DNA from: an uncultured Oscillospiraceae bacterium
GTDB taxonomy: Bacteria > Bacillota > Clostridia > Oscillospirales > Ruminococcaceae
Length of the DNA: 64,000 nucleotides
Assembly (NCBI GenBank): GCA_910586535.1
Contig: CAJUHS010000003.1
Span: 94,805 to 158,804 of the forward strand
Reading direction: 5' to 3'
Below are positions 41,011 through 49,895 of this stretch, in pieces (position 1 is the first letter of the stretch; each line of letters opens with the position of its first letter). The notes beneath the pieces are model-generated. The model was not told where the DNA came from. It did not search any database and worked only from the letters and a program-made list of their open reading frames with translations. Made by a program: the position numbers and the translations under genes.

Positions 41011-42942
41011 ATGATCTACTTTGATATATGCGCTGTAATAATTTTGCTGATGCTTGTTTTTTCGGTTTTTTTCCGTAAAATGACCGTGGGTCTGACCAAC
41101 AGACTGTTTATGATCCTTATTTTTGTGACTCTTGCCACAGCAGTTTCGGACATTCTTTCGGCAGTTATTCCATACGGCGGCAGGTCAGCCGCAGTCCTGC
41201 GCAGCGCGTTCCAGTACCTTTATCTTTTGCTCAGGAACTCTATGTCTCCGGTCTATATACTTTACCTTATCAGCCTTACGGACACATGGCACAAGCTGAG
41301 TAAAAGCCTTGTATTCAAGCTTTTCCTTACGGTTCCTTATCTGACGATAATCGCTGCCCTTGTCTCCAACTTCTTTACGGGAGCGGTTTTCAGCTTTGAT
41401 GAAAACGGAGTCTATACAAGGGGATTTGTAATGCCCGTTCTGTATGTATGCTCTTTTATATACCTCGTTACCGGAATAGGCTACATAATAATATACAAAA
41501 ACCTGTTCAAAGCGGAAAAACTGCTGTCGCTGTGCGCTATCTTCCCGCTTACGGTCGTCTCGCTGGCAATACAGTGGGTATTCCCCGACATGCTGGTGGA
41601 AATGTTCGCCGCGGCGGTATCGCTGCTGCTTATAATAGTTACCGTTCAGAGACCCGAAGAGCTTCTTGATTCCCTGACCGGTTTAAGCAAATACGGCGCT
41701 TACGGCGTTGATATGAAAAGAAATTTTGCCAATGGCAAGCGTGTCGGTATAATCCTCGTAAATATCTCGAACTATTCTTCCATGCACGCCATACTGGGCT
41801 TTGACAACCTTAACGCCATGCTTAAAAGCATTGCCGACCGCTTTGTTGCAATAAACAAGGAGGAAAAGCTCCATGCAAGTCTGTACTACCTGGACAGGGG
41901 ACGCTACCGATTTGTAGTCACGGAAAAAACCTGGGACAAACTTGAAAAGACCGCCGACAAGATAAACACGGAGCTGAAGCAAAGCATTATCTTTAAGCGT
42001 ATGTCCCTTAACCTTATAGCTCATGTGTGCATTGCCCATTGTCCCGAGGAGATAACCGAGTTCGAAACCCTTATGGCTTTCGGAAACGAACTGAATGAAA
42101 TGCCCTACTCAGGAAGAGTCATAAGAACCTCCGAAATAGCAAAGGAAAACCGTTTCCGCCTTACAAACGAACTTGACGCCATTATCGACAGCGCCATTGC
42201 CAACAGGACCTTCGAAGTCTACTACCAGCCCATATACTCTATCGGAACGGACAGCTTTATCTCCGCAGAGGCTCTTCTGAGACTTCACCATGACAAATAC
42301 GGCTTTATTTCTCCCGACCTGTTTATCCCGGCAGCCGAAAAAAGCGGAGCTATCCACAAGATAGGGGAGCTGGTACTTGAAAAAGTGTGCAGCTTTATCG
42401 CAAGCAGCGAATTTAAAGAGCTGGGCTTGCAGTACATCGAGATAAACCTTTCTGTTGCCCAGTGTATGCAGGCAGACCTTGCGGATAAGATACTCCAGAT
42501 CATGAAGCGGTACGGCGTGACCCCCGACAAGATCAACCTTGAGATCACCGAGACTGCCGCGTCCTATTCCCAGAACATAATGATGGAGAACCTTGAAAAG
42601 CTTACCCGCGAGGGTATCGAGTTCTCACTGGACGACTACGGAACGGGGTACTCCAACATCAAAAGCGTGGCTTCTCTGCCTATCAAAATCGTCAAGCTGG
42701 ACAAAACCTTTGTGGACAGCGAAAACAACCCCAGAATGTGGACAGTGCTGAAAAATACGATAAAAATGCTCAAGGACATGAATATGCACATCGTTGTTGA
42801 AGGAGTGGAAACAGAGGGGCTTGTAAAGAAGTTCACCGACCTGAACTGCGAATATATACAGGGATACTACTACTCCAGACCTATCCCCGAATCGGATTTT
42901 GTTGCGTTTATGAGAAAACACGCCGGCGAAAAAGTAAAATGA
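41011..42942 (+). CDS. Membrane-bound EAL-domain cyclic-di-GMP phosphodiesterase
   Basis: 643 residues. About seven membrane helices (1-215) form an N-terminal sensor, then a GGDEF-related domain (about 220-385) whose active loop is lost (the signature place reads RGRYRFVV), so it cannot make cyclic-di-GMP. The C-terminal EAL domain (about 395-635) is intact: ISAEALLRL, EINLSVAQC, LEITETA, LDDYGTGYSNIKS and VVEGVETE supply the metal and catalytic residues. It should degrade cyclic-di-GMP, probably in response to a membrane or small-molecule signal. A terminator overlaps its stop codon. Confidence 0.93.
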   Translation: MIYFDICAVIILLMLVFSVFFRKMTVGLTNRLFMILIFVTLATAVSDILSAVIPYGGRSAAVLRSAFQYLYLLLRNSMSPVYILYLISLTDTWHKLSKSLVFKLFLTVPYLTIIAALVSNFFTGAVFSFDENGVYTRGFVMPVLYVCSFIYLVTGIGYIIIYKNLFKAEKLLSLCAIFPLTVVSLAIQWVFPDMLVEMFAAAVSLLLIIVTVQRPEELLDSLTGLSKYGAYGVDMKRNFANGKRVGIILVNISNYSSMHAILGFDNLNAMLKSIADRFVAINKEEKLHASLYYLDRGRYRFVVTEKTWDKLEKTADKINTELKQSIIFKRMSLNLIAHVCIAHCPEEITEFETLMAFGNELNEMPYSGRVIRTSEIAKENRFRLTNELDAIIDSAIANRTFEVYYQPIYSIGTDSFISAEALLRLHHDKYGFISPDLFIPAAEKSGAIHKIGELVLEKVCSFIASSEFKELGLQYIEINLSVAQCMQADLADKILQIMKRYGVTPDKINLEITETAASYSQNIMMENLEKLTREGIEFSLDDYGTGYSNIKSVASLPIKIVKLDKTFVDSENNPRMWTVLKNTIKMLKDMNMHIVVEGVETEGLVKKFTDLNCEYIQGYYYSRPIPESDFVAFMRKHAGEKVK

Positions 42943-42977
42943 CCGTTGAGGAAAGTTTCCTTAACGGTCATTTTTTT
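42937..42977. terminator. Terminator shared by the EAL gene and rnr
   Basis: AAATGACCGTT (42937-42947) pairs with AACGGTCATTT (42963-42973) then T. The stem includes the TGA stop of the EAL gene. Confidence 0.85.
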
Positions 42978-42988
42978 GGCTGTAGTCT

Positions 42989-45139
42989 TTATTCTGTGCA
43001 GTCGTTCTCAACTACAAAATCAACCTGTCCCGCGCTAATGTCAGCGGCAGCGCAGATTACGCTTATCCTGTCTCCCACACGGTACGCAGGTTTGCCCTCT
43101 TTAGTGAGAGAGAACCGTCCGTCGTAATCATACGGGCCGTTTTTCAGCGTATCCAGACGGACAAGTCCCTCTACGGTATTGGGAAGCTCAACAAAAAAAC
43201 CGAACTCCTGAACCGAGGATATCATGCCCTCAAAACGCTCTCCGATATGAGAAAACATATACTCCGCCGCGTAACAGTCGTCGCAGGCGCGCTCTATGCG
43301 CATTGCCGTAAGCTCCCGCTCCGAGGATTGCTTTGCCGCTTCGTTTGAAAAGGCGGCATAGCGCTTTCGGAGCATATCGGGAGTCTTTTTATTATAGCAA
43401 AGGTCCGTCAGTATACGGTGTATAGCCAGATCGGGGTAACGTCTTATAGGGGACGTGAAGTGGGCGTAATCGTCAAGCACAAGCCCGAAGTGTCCGAGAG
43501 GCTCGTCGCTGTACTTTGCCTTAGCCATAGACCGCAGCACCATGCTGTTCACCACAGGCGCAAAAGGGGACTCCTTTGTCTTTTCCAGTATTTCGGCAAG
43601 GTGCTTTGGCTTTACGCTTGTAAAATGAGGAACAGCTATCCCCATTACCGAAACAGTTTCCACAAGCTCGCCTATCTTTTCGGGGGACGGATTTTCGTGT
43701 ACCCTGTAAACAAAGGGTATGCCGCTTTCCTTTGCAAGCCTTGCGGCAGCAGTGTTCGCCATGAGCATGAACTCCTCGATGATAAGCTCGCTCCTGCCGC
43801 GCTCACGCCTTTGGACGTCCACGCAGACGTCGTTTTCATCTATTATTAGCTTGCTTTCCGAGGTCTCTATCTGGGGCGCGCCGCGGCGAAGCTTGTTAGC
43901 CGTCAGTATAGCGGCAAGCTCGTCCATAAGCAAAATGCTTTTCGTCAGACCACCGTATTTTTCCGCAAGCTCAAAGGGTACCGCATCACCGTTTTTCAAG
44001 CAGTCCAGCAGGGTATTTATCTCGCTGTAAACTCCCTTTACCCGCGAACGGATCACCGATTTGCTGAACTTATAGCTTACAAGCTGTCCCTCAAAGTCAA
44101 GCTTCATAAGGCAGGAAAACGCAAGCCTGTCCTCGTGTGGGTTAAGGGAGCATATGCCGTTGGAAAGCTCTTTCGGCAGCATAGGCACCACCTTGTTCGC
44201 GTAGTAAATTGACGTACCGCGGAGCATAGCGTCATTGTCAAGCTCGGAGCCGGCCTTTACGTAAAAAGACACGTCCGCAATATGCACGCCAAGATTCCAG
44301 CCGTCCCCGTCGCGGGAAACTGACACCGCGTCGTCGATATCCTTTGTATCCGCTCCGTCTATGGTGAAGATCACCTCGTCCCGCAGGTCAAGCCGCCTGT
44401 AAAGCTCATCCGCAGGAATGCCCTTATGCTCGGCAGCCCTTGCCTCGTCCAGTACCTGAGAGGGGAACTCCGCCTCGATGCCGTTGGTATAGAGCAGAGC
44501 GTCCGCGCTGCTTTTAGCCTTTCCGCTGTCTCCGAAAATATCCTTAATGCGTACCCTGTGTTCGGAGTGCCTGTCCCCGCGGCGGTAAATCTCCGCCAGA
44601 ACCTTGTCTCCCACTCTTACCGGAACGTCTATAGCCGAAACTATCATAAGCTCCTTTGAAAGGGTATCGGGACGTATGCAGACTGTTTTGCCGTCCTTTT
44701 CAACAGTACCCGAAAACTCCGTGAAGCCCTCCTCAACGACGGAGACCACCTCTCCGTCAAGGAGTCCTCCCCCGGGAAGTTCTCCCCGGGGCGGCAGAAG
44801 CCTTGCCATTACCGTATCCCCGGGCATTGCGCCCTTGAGGAATTTCCCCGGGACGAAAACCTCAGTCCCGTCCTCACGCTCTATGAAGCCGAAAGTCTTG
44901 TTGAGACGCGACACCTTTGCGCGGAAAAGTCCCGCGTCGGTACAAAGCCTGATACCGCTTTTGTCCTCGGTGATAACGCCCTCCCGCTTTAGCTCGGCTA
45001 CGGCAGCTGAAAACGCGGCGGCGTTCTGCCGTCTGCCCTTGCAGGAGGCGTACAGCTTTTTATAGGGTATGCCCTTTCCGCCTCCCTGGGTCAGGATGGA
45101 CTTTATTCTGTTTTTGTAAATATCCTTTTGTTCAGCCAT
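42989..45139 (-). CDS. rnr: Ribonuclease R
   Basis: 716 residues. A 3'-to-5' exoribonuclease that degrades structured RNA and works in trans-translation. The N-terminal winged helix (about 1-65), cold-shock domains (about 70-215), RNB catalytic domain with DTKDIDDAVSV (about 275, metal aspartates) and the C-terminal S1 domain (GMISSVQEFGFFVELPN) are all present. TGGAGG precedes the ATG. It lies on the same strand as secG, as in many Firmicutes, but smpB, the usual next gene, is not found downstream; an EAL gene faces it instead. Confidence 0.96.
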   Translation of the reverse strand: MAEQKDIYKNRIKSILTQGGGKGIPYKKLYASCKGRRQNAAAFSAAVAELKREGVITEDKSGIRLCTDAGLFRAKVSRLNKTFGFIEREDGTEVFVPGKFLKGAMPGDTVMARLLPPRGELPGGGLLDGEVVSVVEEGFTEFSGTVEKDGKTVCIRPDTLSKELMIVSAIDVPVRVGDKVLAEIYRRGDRHSEHRVRIKDIFGDSGKAKSSADALLYTNGIEAEFPSQVLDEARAAEHKGIPADELYRRLDLRDEVIFTIDGADTKDIDDAVSVSRDGDGWNLGVHIADVSFYVKAGSELDNDAMLRGTSIYYANKVVPMLPKELSNGICSLNPHEDRLAFSCLMKLDFEGQLVSYKFSKSVIRSRVKGVYSEINTLLDCLKNGDAVPFELAEKYGGLTKSILLMDELAAILTANKLRRGAPQIETSESKLIIDENDVCVDVQRRERGRSELIIEEFMLMANTAAARLAKESGIPFVYRVHENPSPEKIGELVETVSVMGIAVPHFTSVKPKHLAEILEKTKESPFAPVVNSMVLRSMAKAKYSDEPLGHFGLVLDDYAHFTSPIRRYPDLAIHRILTDLCYNKKTPDMLRKRYAAFSNEAAKQSSERELTAMRIERACDDCYAAEYMFSHIGERFEGMISSVQEFGFFVELPNTVEGLVRLDTLKNGPYDYDGRFSLTKEGKPAYRVGDRISVICAAADISAGQVDFVVENDCTE

Positions 45140-45168
45140 GTCCGCAGCGCCTCCATATTTTTGATTTT

Positions 45169-45278
45169 ATACTGTTTCGCGGCCTGAATGTGTACAAAAA
45201 ATTTAAGCAAAAATTTGCATATATTTTTTTGCGCAAAATTTTTGTCTGCATATTTGCATATTGGGAGCGAAACAGTAT
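45169..45278. repeat. Palindromic dispersed repeat, copy 2
   Basis: ATACTGTTTCGC (45169-45180) is mirrored exactly by GCGAAACAGTAT (45267-45278). The interior (45187-45265) matches the reverse of the element at 4488-4583 in the order AATGTGTACAAAAAATT, AAGCAAAA, ATATAT, TTTTGCGCA and TTTTTGTCT. It lies between secG and rnr. Confidence 0.6.
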
Positions 45279-45336
45279 TGCAGTTAAAGAAAAAGTCCCG
45301 CGCCAAAAGCGGCGCAGGACATGACGGCATAGTTAT

Positions 45337-45612
45337 TCAGCTTGCGCTGACTCTGTTTATTATTGCGGGAATAATATTAACGGCAAGGGTAACAACGAAA
45401 AATACAATAGCCAGAAGCTTTGTAAGCCTTGCGAGAGCCTGCTCGCGTGAGCTGCTTACGTCGCCTTTGCCGAAAAAGTTGTCGCTCTGACCCGACAGGG
45501 CCGAACTCATATCCTGCTGCTTCTGCTCCTGCATTATTGTCAGAACGATAATAAGCACGCTGCAGATAAGCATAATAATTCCGCCGATGATCTGAATTGC
45601 GCCAAATTCCAT
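45337..45612 (-). CDS. secG: Preprotein translocase subunit SecG
   Basis: 91 residues. Two membrane helices (about 6-26 and 66-87) with a cytoplasmic loop containing EQKQQDMSSALSGQSDNFFG, the typical SecG pattern of LxIMxQxxKxxGLSGAxxGG. It is an accessory part of SecYEG. TTGGAGGTGCGACC precedes the ATG at 45612; a start five codons earlier overlaps this site. Confidence 0.92.
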   Translation of the reverse strand: MEFGAIQIIGGIIMLICSVLIIVLTIMQEQKQQDMSSALSGQSDNFFGKGDVSSSREQALARLTKLLAIVFFVVTLAVNIIPAIINRVSAS

Positions 45613-45749
45613 AGGTCGCACCTCCAAATAGTATACGTTATCTTTTATAGTATATCACAAAGCTTTTCGGATTGCAAGTGGTTTTTAAATATTTTTACAA
45701 TTTTGTGGTAAAAAACTGCGGCGCTCCAACTGTACGCTTAGTGATCATG

Positions 45750-47048
45750 TTACATAAAGCTTTCGTTCTGCGAAAAAGCAATGCCGTATATCTCGATAGA
45801 CTTGCCCGCGCTGTCATCTGTCGGAACTATCTCCACCTCCATATCCTTTATGCCCTGCCACTTTATTGCCTGAAAAGCAAAGGGGTCTCCCCAGCCGTCC
45901 TTCTGGTTGGTATCAATAGTACCCGCCTTGTTTCCGTTTATCATCACATCGAATTTTCCCATGGTATCGCTGTTGTTCCGCCTGCATACAAGGAACAGGC
46001 TGTTCCCCTTAACAGTCAGCTTAAGAGGCTCGGTGCCCTGTCCGCTGTAGACCCACGCGCCCTTTGTAAAGTCTGCAATGCTTTTCGATTCAAGGGAAAA
46101 ACTTCCCGTATCGCCTATTTTCAGATCGGGGTTAGAGTTGTCATAATCTATCTCCGCAAGAAAAGCGTCTTCATAGGGGTTTCCGAACTTGGGTACCACA
46201 GGCATATCCGCAGGCTCGTCCACAGCGCTCCTTGCCTTGAACATCTCAAACCAGTACTCAATAAATTCCGCCACAAGCCTGTGACCCTCGGCGTTGGGGT
46301 GAGCCTCGTCGTTTGAATAGTCCGCCCAAGTCATAGAACCCGATTCTATCTCAGGCTGAATAGCATTTGGTACGCTTATCATGGGCAGACCGTAGTATTC
46401 GCCTATCTGAGACATATGCTCCTGACAGGTGTGACCGGTTTTCGTCACTGTGAACAGAAGTACCACCGCAGGCTCATTTTCCTGCTTAAGTACCGTACGC
46501 ACAAGAGACTCATAGGAATCCTTATAAAGCTGATCCATGCCGTCGTTTACGGCAAACTCAATGAAAACAATGTCGGCATTCTTATCAAGCACGTCCTTTT
46601 TAACGCGAAGATTTCCCAGTACTGAGGGGGTGCCGCTCACTCCCGCATTAATGTACTCCACGTTATCGCCCTTGCCGAAACTTTCCGCGATATAGTCAAA
46701 GGACAGCTTAGCGTAACAGGTATCCGGAGTGCCGCCCACACCCTCGGTGATAGAGCCGCCCAGATAAGCAACGGTTATCTTTTCGCCGTTTAGAGCCTTT
46801 GAAAGCTTGTTATAGATACGCACATCGTTCCCGTAGGACAGAAATGAACGCTTGACCATTTCGCTGTACTCCTTTGCGGGAGCGGCTTCAGTCTGAACGG
46901 CTTCCTCAATGCTTGAGGTCTCCAAAACCGCGGCTGAATTGCTTGCGCTTTCTGCGCTTACTTCTCCGCTTGTGCTGCCAGAGCAGCCTGTAAGCGCGGC
47001 TGTTATTGCTGCCGCTGTGAGAATTGCAAGTGTTTTTCTGATTTTCAT
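45750..47048 (-). CDS. SGNH/GDSL-hydrolase lipoprotein
   Basis: 432 residues. A lipoprotein signal peptide ends at Cys22 (AALTGC), then a Ser/Ala-rich linker. AYLGGSITEGVGG gives the catalytic Ser of block I, NAGVSGTPSV block II, FVEFAVNDG block III (Asn) and DEAHPNAEGHRLV block V with Asp and His, so the active site looks complete. A C-terminal beta domain of about 150 residues follows. Such enzymes deacetylate polysaccharides or lipids at the cell surface; in a plant-fibre degrader an acetyl esterase is plausible, but the substrate is inferred. GAAAGGAATG precedes the ATG. Confidence 0.85.
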   Translation of the reverse strand: MKIRKTLAILTAAAITAALTGCSGSTSGEVSAESASNSAAVLETSSIEEAVQTEAAPAKEYSEMVKRSFLSYGNDVRIYNKLSKALNGEKITVAYLGGSITEGVGGTPDTCYAKLSFDYIAESFGKGDNVEYINAGVSGTPSVLGNLRVKKDVLDKNADIVFIEFAVNDGMDQLYKDSYESLVRTVLKQENEPAVVLLFTVTKTGHTCQEHMSQIGEYYGLPMISVPNAIQPEIESGSMTWADYSNDEAHPNAEGHRLVAEFIEYWFEMFKARSAVDEPADMPVVPKFGNPYEDAFLAEIDYDNSNPDLKIGDTGSFSLESKSIADFTKGAWVYSGQGTEPLKLTVKGNSLFLVCRRNNSDTMGKFDVMINGNKAGTIDTNQKDGWGDPFAFQAIKWQGIKDMEVEIVPTDDSAGKSIEIYGIAFSQNESFM

Positions 47049-47090
47049 AGTAACATTCCTTTCGTTTTATTAATATAAACTTTCCCGCCG

Positions 47091-47591
47091 CTAAAATCCA
47101 ACGTCAATAATATTCATAAACACCCCCGCGTCGGTAACGTCAATAAACCCATAGGAGGGCTTCATCCCGTCCCTCGGACAGTAACAGCTTCCCGGATTCA
47201 TAACGTCGATACCGTCCTCGCAGGCAATGTAACGCTCATGAGTATGCCCGAAAAGCGCGGCGCAGCAGCCGTTGTCCTTAGCGACGGAACGCAAGGTCTC
47301 GGTGCCGCTCTTGACGTAATAGCGGTGTCCATGTGTACAGAATATCCTGACCTCTCCGCGCTCTGCGGAGAAGCCGCATTCCGCAACGGTATATGCGGGA
47401 GACTCCCCGTTCCAGTCGCAGTTCCCGCACACGCTGATAAGATTCAGGTCAGGGTACCTCGCCCTTACTGCGGCTACCTCTCTTTCGCCGTCTCCAAGGT
47501 GTATGAACATATCCGCGTTCGGGTTCGCGGAAATTATCTTTTCCACGCTCTCCAAAGACCCGTGGGAATCGGACATAACGATTATCCTCAC
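47091..47591 (-). CDS. YfcE-type phosphodiesterase
   Basis: 166 residues with a GTG start (AAAGGACGG upstream). Metal motifs: VMSDSHGS, HLGDGE, VCGNCDW, CTHGHRYYV and FGHTHERY. Shorter and different in detail from the paralog at 24557. The substrate is unknown. It follows the esterase lipoprotein on the same strand in reverse order (upstream of it by about 40 bases). Confidence 0.88.
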   Translation of the reverse strand: MRIIVMSDSHGSLESVEKIISANPNADMFIHLGDGEREVAAVRARYPDLNLISVCGNCDWNGESPAYTVAECGFSAERGEVRIFCTHGHRYYVKSGTETLRSVAKDNGCCAALFGHTHERYIACEDGIDVMNPGSCYCPRDGMKPSYGFIDVTDAGVFMNIIDVGF

Positions 47592-47698
47592 ACAAAAACC
47601 GTCCTTTCATATAATATAACAGGTTCTTTTTACAGTTATTATAACATATGCTGTAAGAGAAAGAAAGAGCTGAATACATTTTTTGGAGGAATTATTTT

Positions 47699-47944
47699 AT
47701 GGCAAACCTCAACGCTACTCCTCAGCAGCTTAATAAGCTCCTGAACGTTGTAAGCGCAAAACTGGGCGTATCCCCCGACAGTCTGAGACAAGACCTTGAA
47801 CAAGGAAAATTCGACGCGGCTTTGAACAATATGAAGCCCTCCGAGGCGGCGGCTTTCAATCAGATCGTGAACAATCCAGGTATGCTGGAAAAATTCATGT
47901 CCACTCCCCAAGCGCAGGCTCTGTACAATAAGCTGACCAAGTAG
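47699..47944 (+). CDS. Small helical protein, first gene of a five-gene block
   Basis: 81 residues, soluble, mostly helical, starting MANLNATPQQLNKLLNVVSAK with TTGGAGGAATT upstream. Residues near 20-40 (LGVSPDSLRQDLEQGKFD) and the end (PGMLEKFMSTPQAQALYNKL) recur in unassigned proteins of Ruminococcaceae. No function known. It starts a row of five plus-strand genes ending in BofA. Confidence 0.7.
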   Translation: MANLNATPQQLNKLLNVVSAKLGVSPDSLRQDLEQGKFDAALNNMKPSEAAAFNQIVNNPGMLEKFMSTPQAQALYNKLTK

Positions 47945-48002
47945 AGGATAGATAATTAGAGGATAGACGTAATACTATAGTGCTCCTATAAAATAACGCC
48001 CT

Positions 48003-48058
48003 CTTGTAGGGGCGGTATCTCCCGCCCGCAGCCGGACAGGAAATCCGTCCCCTGCAAA
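48003..48058. repeat. Dispersed imperfect palindrome with TGTAGGGG end, copy 2
   Basis: CTTGTAGGGGCGG at one end and CCGTCCCCTGCAA at the other. Related to 33247-33326. It separates the first and second genes of the block, so the second probably has its own promoter. Confidence 0.5.
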
Positions 48059-48153
48059 TTTTGTGCAAATATTTTGAGGATTGCCGCAGCGTAAAGTCCC
48101 GAACAATCAGTATCTATTCTCTGACTTCTCAATCTCTATCTTCTAAAAAGGCG

Positions 48154-48570
48154 GTGAGCAAGCTGGACGATATTACCGAAAAAATAGAGTCCCTGCTGTC
48201 CGACGAGGAGAGCATGAACCAAATAAAAGAGCTTGCAGCCATGCTTTCGGGCGGAATGAACGGCGCGGATCCTCAACCGGGGAACAACGCCGCCGATTTT
48301 TCCGCTTCCGGCAATGCGGACAATCCCGGAAATACCGGAGATACCGGCGGAAACATCTTCGGCGGCATAAATCCTATCGCGATCATGCAGCTTCTGGGAG
48401 CGGCTTCCTCCGACGACAAGGACTGCGGTCTGCTCCTTGCCCTGAGACCCCACCTTTCCGCCGAAAAGCAGAAGCGTCTTGACAAGGCTGTCAAACTTCT
48501 GAAGCTTTACAATATATTTACAGCAATGCGCGATAACGGCATACTGAACGATCTGGAAAATATGTTGTAG
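48154..48570 (+). CDS. Helical protein of the BofA-linked block
   Basis: 138 residues from a GTG at 48154 (AAAAAGG upstream). N-terminal helix (DDITEKIESLLSDEESMNQI) and C-terminal helical domain (LLLALRPHLSAEKQKRLDKAV) flank a Gly/Asn-rich linker (NADNPGNTGDTGGNIFGG). No family is recognised. Neighbours suggest a joint role with the following gene. Confidence 0.65.
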   Translation: MSKLDDITEKIESLLSDEESMNQIKELAAMLSGGMNGADPQPGNNAADFSASGNADNPGNTGDTGGNIFGGINPIAIMQLLGAASSDDKDCGLLLALRPHLSAEKQKRLDKAVKLLKLYNIFTAMRDNGILNDLENML

Positions 48571-48663
48571 GCAGAGCAAAGCCGAAACAGCAAAACCCCA
48601 AGACTGTAAAATGACCGGCACGAATTCCAAAGCTTCCAATATCCGAAAAAGGGGCGTTAAACA

Positions 48664-49335
48664 ATGTCCGAACAGGGTCTTATACAGGCGGAGCGGCGCG
48701 TAAGGGAGATGAACAGAGTGACCCGTCAGTACACCGAACAGGGCAACAGATTTATGCAGCAGCTGCAACGGATGCAGCAAATGCAGAATATGCAGAATAT
48801 GCGGAACAGTCAGATCAGATTTGAACAGGTCGTACCGAATAATAATACATATAACAACATCGGCAATAACGGAAACAATGCGGCAAACGGCATAAACGGC
48901 ATGAACGGCATAAATAATATGGGCGGAATAAGCGGTGCGCAAAGTCCCCAAAGACAAAACGGCGGTCAGCGCCAGCAAAATATACATAGCGCGCGTAATG
49001 CGCAGGCAGCACAGACAACACAAGCAATGCAAGCAACGCAGGCAATGCAGACAACGCAGACAACGCAGACAACGCAAACTATGCAGATTCCCCAGAATCC
49101 ACAGGCAGCCCGTTCCGAATCAGCCGCACACAATACTGCCGGCAGAACTTATCCTGACGGAAATACGCCTGTGTGGAACTCGTCCGCAGGAAATTCAATG
49201 GCGGGTATGCTGTCGTTTCTGTCCGACCTGAACCTTGACGGCGAAAAGCTTATGATAGTACTCATCATGTATCTGCTTATAAAAGAAAAAGCCGATATCA
49301 AGCTTATTCTCGCGCTTGGATATCTTCTTCTTTAG
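48664..49335 (+). CDS. Low-complexity Gln/Asn-rich protein with hydrophobic C-terminus
   Basis: 223 residues. The middle (about 38-170) is almost all Gln, Asn, Met, Ala and Thr with runs of QAMQ/QTTQ; the last 35 residues (LDGEKLMIVLIMYLLIKEKA then DIKLILALGYLLL) are hydrophobic and look conserved. AAAGGGGCG precedes the ATG. The coding repeat (49010-49090) has a 9-base unit. It may be a membrane-associated scaffold; function unknown. Confidence 0.65.
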   Translation: MSEQGLIQAERRVREMNRVTRQYTEQGNRFMQQLQRMQQMQNMQNMRNSQIRFEQVVPNNNTYNNIGNNGNNAANGINGMNGINNMGGISGAQSPQRQNGGQRQQNIHSARNAQAAQTTQAMQATQAMQTTQTTQTTQTMQIPQNPQAARSESAAHNTAGRTYPDGNTPVWNSSAGNSMAGMLSFLSDLNLDGEKLMIVLIMYLLIKEKADIKLILALGYLLL

Positions 49336-49347
49336 GAGGGGTAAAGT

Positions 49348-49623
49348 ATGAAACTGTTCGGAGTTAAAGACGTGAAAAACGACAAAAGCGGAAAGTCCGC
49401 GAAGTGCAAGGAGGACGCGGCGTTCCGCAAGCAGCTCCTGGAGGAGCTCGACCTTGTAACGGAAAAGCTGTCCCAAATCAGGGAGAGCTACGATATGACC
49501 GCCGAACCCGAGCTGGTGGACGCACTCATATACGAGGAGCTTGCCATGAAAGCGCGGTACGACTACCTGATAAGAACGGCAAAGGAGAGAAATATAAGAT
49601 GCAGACTAACAGTCTCGGACTGA
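49348..49623 (+). CDS. DUF2508 (YaaL-like) protein
   Basis: 91 residues, helical, charged, with AELVDALIYEEL-like central helix (PELVDALIYEELAMKARYDY) diagnostic of the DUF2508 family, whose Bacillus member YaaL sits between recR and bofA. AGGAGGGG precedes the ATG. It overlaps the next gene by 25 bases, so they are translated together. Confidence 0.85.
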   Translation: MKLFGVKDVKNDKSGKSAKCKEDAAFRKQLLEELDLVTEKLSQIRESYDMTAEPELVDALIYEELAMKARYDYLIRTAKERNIRCRLTVSD

Positions 49624-49889
49624 CAAGCTCTCCCGCAGAGCTTATCTTTTACGGAGCTTTCGCTCTTGCGGGGATCGTCATGCTTATACACTTTATGCGT
49701 TCAGGAAAACCTGTGGCAACAGCTTTAAAAGGCATGGCAAGCGGCGGTCTGGGACTTGTCCTCCTGCATTTTTTCGGGGAACAGATCGGACTTGCCCTGC
49801 CGCTCAATCTGTTTACTGTGTTTATTTCCCTTACGCTTGGACTTCCCGGTACGGCGGCAATGGCAGTAATAGAGCTTCTGACCCGATAA
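49599..49889 (+). CDS. BofA-family protein
   Basis: 96 residues, three hydrophobic segments (about 13-32, 43-65, 70-92) and the BofA-like VKGMASGGLGLVLLHFFG-type motif (ALKGMASGGLGLVLL). In Bacillus BofA inhibits the SpoIVFB protease that activates sigma-K in the mother cell. AAAGGAGAG precedes the ATG inside the DUF2508 gene. Its presence suggests a sporulation-derived gene set, but no other sporulation gene is here. Confidence 0.88.
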   Translation: MQTNSLGLTSSPAELIFYGAFALAGIVMLIHFMRSGKPVATALKGMASGGLGLVLLHFFGEQIGLALPLNLFTVFISLTLGLPGTAAMAVIELLTR

Positions 49890-49895
49890 AAACCG

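Noticed and set aside
48136..49077. 313-codon minus-strand frame rich in Cys, Arg and Leu
   Set aside because: It is the reverse reading of the Gln-rich repeat gene and shows repeat artefacts; no ribosome site.
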